Positions 19,413 to 29,904 of a DNA stretch of 64,000 nt are shown here, piece by piece. The position numbers and the translations under genes are program-made. Source of the DNA: Bifidobacterium choladohabitans (GTDB taxonomy: Bacteria; Actinomycetota; Actinomycetes; Actinomycetales; Bifidobacteriaceae); contig NZ_JACFPL010000002.1 of assembly GCF_016102005.1 (NCBI RefSeq), forward strand, positions 496,001 through 560,000. Reading direction: 5' to 3'. Each line of letters starts with the position of its first letter. The stretch's first letter is position 1. The notes beneath the pieces are model-generated. The model did no database searches. It was given only the letters and a program-made list of their open reading frames with translations, and was not told where the DNA came from.

Positions 19413-20279
19413 GTGCTCAAGGTGAGAATCGGCTCCATCGACGATGACAGGATCGAGGCCTACACCAGGCTGACCGAGCCGCAGCTGCGCAATCGTCTGG
19501 AACCCGCCAAGGGCCTGTTCATCGCCGAGTCCCCCAAGGTCATCGCCCGCGCCCTTGATGCCGGGGTTGAGCCTATCTCCTTCCTGGTGGAAGAGCCCTG
19601 GCTGGAGGGAATGCGCTCCATGTTCGACCAGGTGGACGCAGCCTTCGGACCCAACATTCCCGTCTACGTGGCCAGCCCAGCACAGCTCAAGACCATCACC
19701 GGCTACCGGCTGCATCGGGGCGCACTGGCCGCCATGAGACGCTGGCCGCTGCCCACCGTGGAGCATATCTGCCGCTCGGCAAAACGGATAGCCGTCATGG
19801 AGAACATTGTCGACCACACCAACATCGGCGCGCTGATGCGTTCGGCGGCAGCCCTGCAGGTGGATGCGGTCCTGGTCACCCCTTCCTGTTCCGACCCCCT
19901 GTACCGCAGGGCCGCACGGGTCTCCATGGGCACGGTCTTTCAGGTTCCCTGGACAAGAATCGGCGGCGACGATGTCCACGCCTGGCCCGACCAGGGCATG
20001 AAGCAGCTGCATGATTTGGGTTTCACCACGGCGGCCATGGCCTTGAACCGGGATGCCATCAGCCTGGACGAGCTATCTGAGCGTCTAGGGCACGGGCCCG
20101 ACCGGATCGATCGCCTGGCCCTGATATTCGGTACCGAAGGGGACGGACTGAGCCACAGGACCATCGCCCGGGCGGACCTGACCGTGCGCATCCCCATGAG
20201 CCACGACGTGGACAGCCTGAATGTGGCTGCCTCGAGCGCCGTGGCCTTCTACGCGACCAGACCCGAACACGCTGGCTGA
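19413..20279 (+). CDS. TrmH/SpoU-family RNA 2'-O-methyltransferase
   Basis: The C-terminal knot domain shows the three SpoU motifs: HTNIGALMRSAAAL, ALIFGTEGDGL and IPMSHDVDSLNVAASSAVAFY. The N-terminal region is a substrate-binding domain (LTEPQLRNRLEP, FIAESPKVI). Target RNA cannot be told from sequence; 23S rRNA and tRNA are both possible. I chose GTG 19413 because AGAAGGAGGT ends ten bases upstream, whereas ATG 19404 directly abuts that ribosome-binding site. The protein is then 288 residues, usual for the family. It is alone on its strand, after tRNA-Leu. Confidence 0.85.
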   Translation: MLKVRIGSIDDDRIEAYTRLTEPQLRNRLEPAKGLFIAESPKVIARALDAGVEPISFLVEEPWLEGMRSMFDQVDAAFGPNIPVYVASPAQLKTITGYRLHRGALAAMRRWPLPTVEHICRSAKRIAVMENIVDHTNIGALMRSAAALQVDAVLVTPSCSDPLYRRAARVSMGTVFQVPWTRIGGDDVHAWPDQGMKQLHDLGFTTAAMALNRDAISLDELSERLGHGPDRIDRLALIFGTEGDGLSHRTIARADLTVRIPMSHDVDSLNVAASSAVAFYATRPEHAG

Positions 20280-20372
20280 GCCTTGCCGGCTGCACAAACA
20301 GGCAAACCTTGGCATCAGGCATCTTCGAGTATCGGTCGGGCAGCCACGGAAGGCCGGACGAACCTGACGCAA

Positions 20373-21689
20373 TCAGCCCTCTTTTGAGACGGCCTGCGAA
20401 TCCTCATGGATGTAGTCGTCCGGGTCGATGGTTCCACGCCAGCGGCCGATGGCCTTGAGGCCGTGGTACATGACCAGCGTTGCCACAGAGCCGATGGCGA
20501 TCCCGTTGAAGCTGACCCCGGCAACCGCGAAGGTGAAGTCCGCGATGCCCACGATCATGACGACGGCACCCACGGTCATGTTGACGGACTTGCCGAAGTC
20601 CACCTTGTTCTCCACCCAGATACGGATACCAAGCATGCCGATCATGCCGTAGAGCATGGTGGTGACCCCGCCGAGAACGCCGGTGGGAATGGTGTTGATG
20701 ATGGCCCCGAACTTGGGGCAGAGGGAGAGCAGGAAGGCGAAGATTGCGGCGCACCAGTAGGCGGCCGTGGAGTAGACCTTGGTGGCGGCCATGACACCGA
20801 TGTTCTCCGCGTAGGTGGTGGTGCCCGAGCCTCCGCCCAGTCCGGCCAGAGTGGTGCCCAGTCCGTCGGCCATCAGGGCGGTGCCGATCTGATCGTCATA
20901 ATCGCGTCGGGTCATCAGGGCCACGGACTTGACGTGACCGATGTTCTCGGCCACCAGGACCAGGACCACGGGGATGAACATGGCCAGGACGGACGGGTCG
21001 GCCTGAGGGGTGTGGAAGTGAGGCAGACCGAACCAGGCGGCCTTTTCCACAGCTGCGAAATCTACCTGGCCCTGGGTGACCGCAAAGATATAGCCGACGA
21101 TGACTCCCAAAAGGATGTTGAGTCGGCCGATCAGACCTTTGAAGAGCACGGCTATCAGCATGACGGCCACCAGGGTGACCAGGGCGGTCAGCGGGGCCGA
21201 TTTGAAGTTCTTCCAGGCCGAGGGGGCCAGATTGAAGCCGATGATGGCCACGATGGCACCGTTGACCACCGGCGGCATGATCATATCGATCCATCGCGAA
21301 CCGGCGAAGTGGACGATCAGGCCGATCAGGAAGAGCAGGGCGCCGGTGACCATGATCCCGAAGGAGGCCACGGCCAGACCCTTGTGGGCGGTGGTCACTG
21401 CCAGGACCGGGGCGATGAAGCCGAAGGAGCTGCCCAGGTAGGAGGGCAGACGGTTGCGGTTGATCAGCAGGAAGAGGGCCGTGGACATGGCCGTGAAGAA
21501 GAGGGTCGTAGAGGGGTCGAATCCGGTCAGAATGGGGACCAGGAAGGTGGAGCCGAACATGGCTATGACATGCTGGGCACCTATGCCAGCCGTACGTGGC
21601 CATGTGAGTCGCTCATCGGGTTCCACCACTTCGCCCGGAGCCAATGTTTTCCCGTCGCCGTGCAGTTTCCAGCCCATGGACAATGCCAT
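20373..21689 (-). CDS. uraA: uracil/xanthine permease (NCS2 family)
   Basis: This hydrophobic protein of about 438 residues has some 14 membrane segments. NCS2 signatures include QHVIAMFGSTFLVPILTGFDP near the N-terminus, plus a VAENIGHVKSVALMT stretch with the conserved acidic residue and the GLGGGSGTTTYAENIGV loop. It imports uracil or another nucleobase with protons. Start ATG 21689 is favoured: TATACT at 21748-21743 would start transcription near 21736, leaving too little leader for the GTG at 21725. No pyr genes or nucleobase riboswitch are adjacent. Confidence 0.9.
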   Translation of the reverse strand: MALSMGWKLHGDGKTLAPGEVVEPDERLTWPRTAGIGAQHVIAMFGSTFLVPILTGFDPSTTLFFTAMSTALFLLINRNRLPSYLGSSFGFIAPVLAVTTAHKGLAVASFGIMVTGALLFLIGLIVHFAGSRWIDMIMPPVVNGAIVAIIGFNLAPSAWKNFKSAPLTALVTLVAVMLIAVLFKGLIGRLNILLGVIVGYIFAVTQGQVDFAAVEKAAWFGLPHFHTPQADPSVLAMFIPVVLVLVAENIGHVKSVALMTRRDYDDQIGTALMADGLGTTLAGLGGGSGTTTYAENIGVMAATKVYSTAAYWCAAIFAFLLSLCPKFGAIINTIPTGVLGGVTTMLYGMIGMLGIRIWVENKVDFGKSVNMTVGAVVMIVGIADFTFAVAGVSFNGIAIGSVATLVMYHGLKAIGRWRGTIDPDDYIHEDSQAVSKEG

Positions 21690-21742
21690 TTCACTGTGCT
21701 TTCTCTCGTGCGCCGTGCCGGTCACGGCGGACCGGAATCATC

Positions 21743-21748
21743 AGTATA
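21743..21748 (-). promoter_or_regulatory. putative -10 of uraA
   Basis: TATACT on the minus strand, about 54 bases before the chosen ATG. The -35 candidate (CATTTC, 17 bases upstream) is weak. Confidence 0.35.
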
Positions 21749-21790
21749 TTCGCATGGGAGGACCCGAAATGGCCTACAGGACGGAATGCC

Positions 21791-22513
21791 TCACTGATAG
21801 GTGGGCATGTTCTCGAAGTTGAAGCCGATGGCAGCCAGCTGCTCGCGACCCTCAGGAGTGATCATGTCCAAGGTCCAGCGCGGCGACCAGGTCCAGTCGA
21901 TGCGGAACTCTTCGACCAGACCCGCCAAAACGCTGGCACACTGGTCCTCGATCAGGTCAGTCAGCGGGCAGGCCGGCGTGGTCAGGGTCATGGTGATGAT
22001 GGCCCTTCCCAGTTCGTCGATTTCAATGCCATAGACCAGCCCCAGGTCGACCACATCGATGCCCAGCTCGGGGTCGATGACCTGGTGCAGGGCCTCCCTG
22101 ACATCCTCCGCGGTGGCCCGGCCGATGTCGTCGACGGCCTTGAGAGGGATGGCCTCCTCAGCGGCAGCCTCAGCATCAGCGGCATTCTGGGCCGCGGTTT
22201 CCTCGCTATCTGCGACCGGCTCGCTGCCCGAGGTGTGGTCATTCGAGCCCTGGTCCGCTGACAAACTTTCAGGGGTGACTTCAGGGGCGTCTTGGTCGGC
22301 AGGCTGATTGTCAGACTTGGCCAAACCGGACTTCTTGTCCGCCTGACCGTCGACCTGCCGCATGGAACCGCCCTCGGCCGACTTCAGAACCGTTTCCGCG
22401 CCCAGGGGATTGCTGGCCAGAGCCTGTGCCGTGCCAGGATCGCTGATGGCCCTGCCCACCGAGGCCAGGATGGAGTCCTGGGGTTCGGGCACCAAATTCG
22501 TATTGCCACTCAT
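21791..22513 (-). CDS. sufT: SufT/PaaD-type Fe-S assembly protein (DUF59) with long acidic N-terminal extension
   Basis: Residues about 133-240 form a DUF59 (MIP18) domain with VIDPELGIDVVDLGLVYGI and the conserved cysteine in TTPACPLTDLI. Such proteins aid Fe-S transfer and are the usual last gene of actinobacterial suf operons. Residues 1-130 are Asp/Glu/Ala/Ser-rich and look disordered, so the 240-residue protein is about twice the usual length. Its ATG overlaps the sufU stop (ATGA). The extension continues in frame with no better internal start, so it appears to be translated. Confidence 0.85.
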   Translation of the reverse strand: MSGNTNLVPEPQDSILASVGRAISDPGTAQALASNPLGAETVLKSAEGGSMRQVDGQADKKSGLAKSDNQPADQDAPEVTPESLSADQGSNDHTSGSEPVADSEETAAQNAADAEAAAEEAIPLKAVDDIGRATAEDVREALHQVIDPELGIDVVDLGLVYGIEIDELGRAIITMTLTTPACPLTDLIEDQCASVLAGLVEEFRIDWTWSPRWTLDMITPEGREQLAAIGFNFENMPTYQ

Positions 22514-23097
22514 ACCTGCTCCTCCTTCTCACCTTTGTCGCTCTCTCGCCCAGCTGACAGGGCCTGGGCCACCGAGGCCTTCATACCCTCCCAGCCCAGC
22601 AGGGCGCACTTGATTCGCATGGGATACTTGGACACGCCCTGGAAGACCATGGCATCACCAAGGGCGTCCCGCGCCTTCTCGTCCTCGATTCCAGCGCCGC
22701 GCGATTCCATAAGCTTACGAAAGTCGGCGGCCAGATCCATGGCATGGTCAACGGTCTGCCCCTGGACCAAATCCACCATGATGGACAGACTGGCCTGGCT
22801 GATGGAGCAGCCTGAACCCTGCCAGACGATTCGCTGGATGAGGTCGGGACCTCCCTGCTCGCCAGGCGCCACCTCCACATGGATGGTGGCCTGATCCCCG
22901 CAAGTGGGATTGAACTGGTGGGACTCGGCAGCCAGGCAGGCCTCGTGCTCCACCCTGATGGTCACGCCGTCACCGTCAGAGTCTTCTCCCCCATCAGCCT
23001 GATCCCCTACACGCCCGTGAGGATCGCGGGCTGCGTCCAGGATCACCTCCTGGTACATCTGCTCCAGTTCCTCGTCATCCATCCCGAAATCCGCCAT
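22510..23097 (-). CDS. sufU: SufU-type Fe-S scaffold/sulfur-transfer protein
   Basis: The three ligand cysteines of SufU are seen as Cys66 in NPTCGDQ, Cys97 in GSGCSIS and Cys164 in IKCALLGW, with Asp68 after the first. Zinc-bound SufU accepts sulfur from SufS. The 18-21-residue insertion between the second and third cysteines that separates SufU from IscU is present. An acidic insertion at residues 32-44 (DQADGGEDSDGDG) lengthens the protein to 195. It sits 60 bases after sufS and overlaps sufT. Confidence 0.93.
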   Translation of the reverse strand: MADFGMDDEELEQMYQEVILDAARDPHGRVGDQADGGEDSDGDGVTIRVEHEACLAAESHQFNPTCGDQATIHVEVAPGEQGGPDLIQRIVWQGSGCSISQASLSIMVDLVQGQTVDHAMDLAADFRKLMESRGAGIEDEKARDALGDAMVFQGVSKYPMRIKCALLGWEGMKASVAQALSAGRESDKGEKEEQV

Positions 23098-23157
23098 GTC
23101 CTTAAACCTACCAGTATGTCTTTGTCAAAACCGTCAATGTGCTTCAGGTGAAGACTC

Positions 23158-24432
23158 TCAGGCCACCCGGAAGAACTTGCGGACTCCGGAGACGGCGTCC
23201 AGCAAGGCATCCGTGTCGGCCACGGTATTGTACACGCCGGTCGAGGCCCGGTTGGAGGCCATCAGACCGAAGTGTCGATGGACCGGCTGAGCGCAGTGGT
23301 GTCCAACGCGGATGGCAATGCCGCGCGAATCCACATACTGGCCCACGTCATGGGGATGGACCCCCTGCACGTCGAAGGCGACCGTGCCGATCCGGCCCTC
23401 GGGAGTGGTCGGCCCGAGGATGCGTACCCCGTCCAACGCCCCCAGCCTCAACAGACCGGCGGTGATGGCTTTCTCGTGTTCGGCTACGTTCTCCATGCCC
23501 AAATCCATCAGCCAATCGGCAGCTGCGCCAGCACCTATCATCTGGGCCACCGGCTGGGTGCCGGCCTCGAACCGGGCCGGAGGATCCATATAGCTGGCCG
23601 GACGGTCCAGATAGGCCAGTTCCACCATGGATCCGCCGAACGATGCCGGAGGCAACGCCTCAAGCAGTTCTCGGCGGCCATAGAGGAAGCCCACGCCGGT
23701 GGGGCCATACATCTTGTGCGCACTCCAGGCGGCGAAGTCCACATCCATGGCGTGCAGATCGATAGGCAGGTGAGGCACCGACTGGCACACATCCAGCACC
23801 ACCAGGGCACCCACCTGATGGGCACGGCGGACGATGGGCTTGATGTCAGTGATGGCACCTGTCACATTGCTGACGTGGGTGACGGCGACCACCTTGGTCC
23901 GCTCGGTGATGACCTGGTCGGCGGTATCGGCCAGAATACGGCCCTCCGGGTCCAGATCGAAGTACTTGAGGACTGCTCCGGTCCGGTAGCAGAGCTCCTG
24001 GAAGGGCAGGAGGACCGAGTGGTGCTCGGCCTTGCTGACCACCACTTCGTCGCCAGGCTTCAGGGCGAACCGACGTGCCGCCTTGCCTCCGCGGCCCAGG
24101 CTGGCGTTGCCGAAGGCGGTGGCCAGCAGGTTCAGAGCAGCTGTGGCCCCGGCGGTGACGACGATCTCCTCGCCGCCCTCCTGGCCCTCTGCGCCGACCA
24201 GGGCGGCCACGCGTGAGCGAGCATGCTCGAAGGCCATGGTGCTGCGGGCGGCCAGTTCGTGGGCGCCCCGGTGCACCCCGGCGTTGTCCTTCAGGTAGAA
24301 GTCCCGAACGGCATCGATGACCGCCAGTGGCTTCTGGGCAGTGGCAGCCGAATCCAGATAGACCAGGGGGTGGCCATGCACCTGCTGGTCCAGAATCGGA
24401 AACTGCTGCCGAATGCTGTCATCAATGACCAT
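23158..24432 (-). CDS. sufS: cysteine desulfurase SufS
   Basis: The 424-residue group II desulfurase has the PLP lysine in AWSAHKMYGPTG and the active-site cysteine in IRVGHHCAQPVH, with the short RxGHHC loop typical of SufS. It takes sulfur from cysteine and passes it to SufU. The gene begins at ATG 24432, 21 bases after sufC, with GGGAAGAGG before it. Confidence 0.96.
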   Translation of the reverse strand: MVIDDSIRQQFPILDQQVHGHPLVYLDSAATAQKPLAVIDAVRDFYLKDNAGVHRGAHELAARSTMAFEHARSRVAALVGAEGQEGGEEIVVTAGATAALNLLATAFGNASLGRGGKAARRFALKPGDEVVVSKAEHHSVLLPFQELCYRTGAVLKYFDLDPEGRILADTADQVITERTKVVAVTHVSNVTGAITDIKPIVRRAHQVGALVVLDVCQSVPHLPIDLHAMDVDFAAWSAHKMYGPTGVGFLYGRRELLEALPPASFGGSMVELAYLDRPASYMDPPARFEAGTQPVAQMIGAGAAADWLMDLGMENVAEHEKAITAGLLRLGALDGVRILGPTTPEGRIGTVAFDVQGVHPHDVGQYVDSRGIAIRVGHHCAQPVHRHFGLMASNRASTGVYNTVADTDALLDAVSGVRKFFRVA

Positions 24433-24453
24433 TACGGACCTCTTCCCTTATCC

Positions 24454-25233
24454 TCAGGCCAGGGCTGATTCGGAATCGGCGCCCTCGGGCAGGTACTGGT
24501 CGTACCCGGTTTCCTCCAGGGTGTCAGCCAGCTCGGGACCGCCGGTCTTCACGAAGCGACCGTCGGCGAAGACGTGGACGATGTCAGGCTTGATGTACTT
24601 GAGGATCCTGGTGTAGTGGGTGACCATGAGCACGCCCATACCGGTGTTCTCCTTGGCCCTGTTGACCCCCTCGGAGACGATGCGCAGGGCGTCTACGTCC
24701 AGACCGGAGTCGGTTTCGTCCAGGACCGCGAACTTGGGCTTGAGCAGCTCCAGCTGCAGGACCTCGGCCCGCTTCTTCTCGCCGCCCGAGAAGCCCTCGT
24801 TGACGGAGCGCCGGGCGAACTTGGGATCCATGCGCAGCCGCTTCATGGCATCGTTCAGATCCTTGGTCCACTGGCGGATGGCCGGGGCCTTGCCGTCGAC
24901 CTCGGTCTTGGCGGTACGCAGGAAGTTGGTCATGGACACGCCGGGCACCTCGACCGGGTACTGCATGGCCAGGAAGAGCCCGGCCTTGGCCCGCTCGTCC
25001 GGGGTCATCTTGAGCAGATCCTGCCCATCCAGCAGGGCCTGGCCCGAATCCACCTCATACTTGGGATGGCCGGCCAGCGTGTAGGCCAGGGTGGACTTGC
25101 CGGACCCGTTGGGCCCCATGATGGCGTGGGTCTCGCCGGAGTGGACGGTCAGCGTGGCCCCCTTGAGGATCTGCTTGCGACCCTCCTTGGTCTCCACTGA
25201 GACGTGCAGATCCTTGATTTCCAATGTGGACAT
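24454..25233 (-). CDS. sufC: Fe-S assembly ATPase SufC
   Basis: An ABC-type ATPase of 259 residues with Walker A GPNGSGKST, the signature GFSGGEKKRAEVLQ and Walker B FAVLDETDSGLD. These Suf-specific variants identify SufC rather than a transporter subunit. It powers the SufBCD scaffold. The ATG follows the sufD stop by one base. Confidence 0.97.
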   Translation of the reverse strand: MSTLEIKDLHVSVETKEGRKQILKGATLTVHSGETHAIMGPNGSGKSTLAYTLAGHPKYEVDSGQALLDGQDLLKMTPDERAKAGLFLAMQYPVEVPGVSMTNFLRTAKTEVDGKAPAIRQWTKDLNDAMKRLRMDPKFARRSVNEGFSGGEKKRAEVLQLELLKPKFAVLDETDSGLDVDALRIVSEGVNRAKENTGMGVLMVTHYTRILKYIKPDIVHVFADGRFVKTGGPELADTLEETGYDQYLPEGADSESALA

Positions 25234-25234
25234 G

Positions 25235-26461
25235 TCAGTTCTCCTCCAAAACGTGCTGCATCTCTTGATCCTCGCCGGCCGCCAGCCTGCGGTCGATGAC
25301 CCCCATCAGGTGCCCGGAGACGCTGGGGACGTCGATCTCCTCCACCAGTTCGCCGAAGAAGCCTCGAACCACCAGCTTGCGGGCCTCCTGCTCGGGGATG
25401 CCGCGGGACTGCAGGTAGAAGAGCTCCTCGTCGTCGAAGCGTCCGACCGAACTGGCATGGCCTGCCCCGATGATGTCGCCGTTCTCGATCTCCAGGTTGG
25501 GCTCGGAGTCGGCGATGGCCCCAGGGGTGAGCACCAGGTTCCGGTTGAGCTCGTAGGAGTCGGTTCCAGGCGCGGTGGGCTGAATGAGCGCGTTGCCCAC
25601 CCAGGTGGTGTGCGCGCCGATTCCGTCCAAGGCCCCCTTGTATACCACACGGGACTTGCAGTTGGGATGGTTGTGCACCACCATGGTCCGGTGCTCCATG
25701 TGCTGGCCGGGATCGACGAAGTAGATGCCCAGCATGTTCAGGTCGCCCTGCTCGCCGCCGAAGTCCTGGTCCATGCGCAGCCGCACCACATCGCCGCCCA
25801 GGCTGACCACAGAGTGGCGCAGGGAGGCCTCGGCTCCCAGGTGAATGCGGTGGTTGCCTACATGCTTACTGCCCTTGTCCCACTCCTGGATGAAGGTGGT
25901 CGACATCCGCGAATTGTCACCGATGTCGATTTCAACGCCCTCGGCAAGACGCGCCTGACCCTGGTGCTCGACCACCAGATCGGCCTTGGTGCCCGCCTCT
26001 GCCTTGATGACCAGGTGGAAGGCATCCAGCTCGGGGCCACCGCCGATGACGCGAACCAGCACGGGCTGATCCAGAGTGCCCTTGAGGTTGACCACGGTCG
26101 CCTGCTTGCCGCTGGCCCACTCCACAGCCGCTGCTCGGTCGCTGGGCTTGAGGACGGTGCCACAGGGAGCCTGATCCATGGGAATCCGGCTGAAGCTGAC
26201 CTGATCCGCGGGCGGTTCGGACCCGTCGATCATGGTGACTGAGACCTTGGTCAGACCGCTGGGTTTGAAGACGGTGAAGAACTCCTCCATCCGGTCGATG
26301 GGGGTGAACCGCCAGTCATCCTGCTTGCGGGTGGGCATGGGGAAGTCCTCAGGATCGAAGGAGCGGGGCTCCTTGTCGGCGCTGGACGGCATGGTGGCCG
26401 GGAAAGCATAGGGATCATTGGGATCCGCGTGCGGAATGGTTACTTCGCTCTTCTGTGACAT
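25235..26461 (-). CDS. sufD: Fe-S assembly protein SufD
   Basis: The 408-residue beta-helix protein has the C-terminal SufBD signatures HASSVGRFDDEELFYLQSRGI and ARKLVVRGFFGE. The N-terminus is SufD-like (FPMPTRKQDDWRFTPIDRMEEFF). It pairs with SufB and SufC in the scaffold. Its ATG overlaps the sufB stop by one base (TGATG). Confidence 0.95.
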   Translation of the reverse strand: MSQKSEVTIPHADPNDPYAFPATMPSSADKEPRSFDPEDFPMPTRKQDDWRFTPIDRMEEFFTVFKPSGLTKVSVTMIDGSEPPADQVSFSRIPMDQAPCGTVLKPSDRAAAVEWASGKQATVVNLKGTLDQPVLVRVIGGGPELDAFHLVIKAEAGTKADLVVEHQGQARLAEGVEIDIGDNSRMSTTFIQEWDKGSKHVGNHRIHLGAEASLRHSVVSLGGDVVRLRMDQDFGGEQGDLNMLGIYFVDPGQHMEHRTMVVHNHPNCKSRVVYKGALDGIGAHTTWVGNALIQPTAPGTDSYELNRNLVLTPGAIADSEPNLEIENGDIIGAGHASSVGRFDDEELFYLQSRGIPEQEARKLVVRGFFGELVEEIDVPSVSGHLMGVIDRRLAAGEDQEMQHVLEEN

Positions 26462-27960
26462 CAGCCTACCGAACCCTCCATCTGCAATTCGACCAAGCGG
26501 TTGAGCTCCAACGCGTACTCCATGGGCAGCTGCCGGGAGATGGGCTCCACGAACCCGCGCACTATCATGCCCATGGCCTCCTTCTCCTCCAGGCCGCGGC
26601 TCATCAGATAGAAGAGCTGGTCCTCGGAGACCTTGGAGACGGTGGCCTCGTGGGCCATGGAGACGTCGTCCTCGCGAACATCTACATGCGGGTAGGTATC
26701 CGAGCGGGAGTAGTCGTCCACCAGCAGAGCGTCGCAGACCACCGAGGAGGAGGACTTCTCGGCGCCCTTGATGATCTTGACCAGGCCTCGGTATGCGGCC
26801 CTTCCCCCGTTGCGGGAGATGGACTTGGAGACGATGGTGGAGGAGGTGTGGGGTGCCAGGTGGATCATCTTGGCGCCCGTATCCTGATACTGGCCCTTGC
26901 CGGCGAAGCCCAGGGAGAGGGTCTCGGCCTTGGCATAGGGCTCGGCCAGGATGCAGGCCGGGTACTTCATGGTGGCCTTGGACCCGATGTTACCGTCCAC
27001 CCACTCCATGGTGCCGCCCTCACGTACATAGGCGCGCTGGGTGACCAGGTTGTAGACGTTGTTGGACCAGTTCTGGACCGTGGTGTAGCGCACACGGGCG
27101 TGAGGCTCGACCACGATCTCCACGTTGGCCGCATGCAGGGAGTCGGTGGAATAGATGGGCGCCGTGCAGCCCTCCACGTAATGGACGTAGGAACCCTCGT
27201 CGGCGATGATCAGCGTGCGCTCGAATTGGCCCATGTTGGGCGTGTTGATACGGAAGTAGGCCTGCAGGGGGATGTCCACATGGACCCCCTTGGGCACGTA
27301 GACGAAGGAGCCGCCCGACCAGGCCGCCGTGTTCAGGGCGGCGAACTTGTTGTCGTCCGGAGGGATGACCGTGGCGAAGTACTTGCGGAAGAGGTCCGGG
27401 TACTCCTTGAGGGCTGTATCCGTATCCAGGAAGATGACCCCTTGCTTGCGCAGGTCGTCGCGGATGGAGTTGTAGATGACCTCGGACTCGTACTGGGCGG
27501 CCACTCCGGAGACCAGCCGCTTCTTCTCGGCCTCGGGGATGCCAAGCCGGTCATAGGTGGTGCGGATGTCGTCAGGCAGGTCCTTCCAGTCCTTGGCCTG
27601 CTCCTTCAAGGGCTTGACGTAGTACTTGAAGTCGTCTGCATCGAACCCGCTCAAATCCACGCCCCACTTGGGCATGGGCTTCTCCATGAAGGCCCGATAG
27701 CCCTTGAGACGCATCTGCAGCATCCAGTCAGGCTCGCCCTTGTCGGCCGAGATGGCCCGGACCACGTCCTCGTCGATGCCCTTGTGGGCGTTGCGCCCGG
27801 CATCGTCGGAGTCGTGCCAGCCATAGGTATAGTCGCCGAACTCGGAGATGATCTGGTCGTCTTTTTTGATTTTCTCTTCATTGACGCGGGAGCGGTCGGC
27901 CACATACTGGCTCATTTCCACATCCCGCGATGTGTCTGTCCGCTGCGAGGTGCTGTCCAC
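26461..27960 (-). CDS. sufB: Fe-S assembly protein SufB
   Basis: The 499-residue protein carries the SufB core: [29 protein letters not shown] with the conserved cysteine, and [22 protein letters not shown] near the end. SufB is where the nascent cluster forms. The start is GTG 27960 because AGGAGG lies nine bases upstream; ATG 27915 is the alternative. It opens the operon sufB-D-C-S-U-T. No sufR repressor gene precedes it here, unlike in many actinobacteria. Confidence 0.96.
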   Translation of the reverse strand: MDSTSQRTDTSRDVEMSQYVADRSRVNEEKIKKDDQIISEFGDYTYGWHDSDDAGRNAHKGIDEDVVRAISADKGEPDWMLQMRLKGYRAFMEKPMPKWGVDLSGFDADDFKYYVKPLKEQAKDWKDLPDDIRTTYDRLGIPEAEKKRLVSGVAAQYESEVIYNSIRDDLRKQGVIFLDTDTALKEYPDLFRKYFATVIPPDDNKFAALNTAAWSGGSFVYVPKGVHVDIPLQAYFRINTPNMGQFERTLIIADEGSYVHYVEGCTAPIYSTDSLHAANVEIVVEPHARVRYTTVQNWSNNVYNLVTQRAYVREGGTMEWVDGNIGSKATMKYPACILAEPYAKAETLSLGFAGKGQYQDTGAKMIHLAPHTSSTIVSKSISRNGGRAAYRGLVKIIKGAEKSSSSVVCDALLVDDYSRSDTYPHVDVREDDVSMAHEATVSKVSEDQLFYLMSRGLEEKEAMGMIVRGFVEPISRQLPMEYALELNRLVELQMEGSVG

Positions 27961-28109
27961 GAGCTGAGACCTCCTAACACACGCATGGCCGCCATATGCG
28001 GCCGATCACACCATTACAGGATAACCGGGGCACTGGTGAACCGCCAGACCCGGGCTTACGCTCTCTAAGGAATCCGACCCCTCCTCTTGACAAAGCGCCG
28101 ATATGGACA
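27961..28109 (-). promoter_or_regulatory. suf operon upstream region with palindromic hairpin
   Basis: A GGCCGC-5 nt-GCGGCC stem (27987-28003) sits ten bases before the sufB ribosome-binding site AGGAGG (27976-27971). TTCACC-16 nt-TGTAAT further upstream is a weak promoter candidate. No recognisable operator consensus is evident. Confidence 0.3.
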
Positions 28110-28144
28110 ATCGCCCGCCTCCCTATGAGAGGGAAACGGGCGAT
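28110..28144 (-). terminator. inverted repeat after pyrG, probable terminator
   Basis: ATCGCCCG and CGGGCGAT pair perfectly and enclose a CCCT/AGGG inner stem, 30 bases past the pyrG stop. The T tract is poor, so some readthrough into suf is possible. Confidence 0.55.
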
Positions 28145-28174
28145 CATAGCGAAAGAGTACGCAAGGAATCGACC

Positions 28175-29839
<1,665 letters not shown>

Positions 29840-29904
29840 GGAACTTCAGCCTATCAGGCAGGAGCGACCAGAAACCGGCCAACACTCGAGAAGGAAGGTC
29901 GGAT

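Noticed and set aside
26455-28068. 537-codon open frame opposite sufB
   Set aside because: Same type of shadow; sufB itself is unmistakable.
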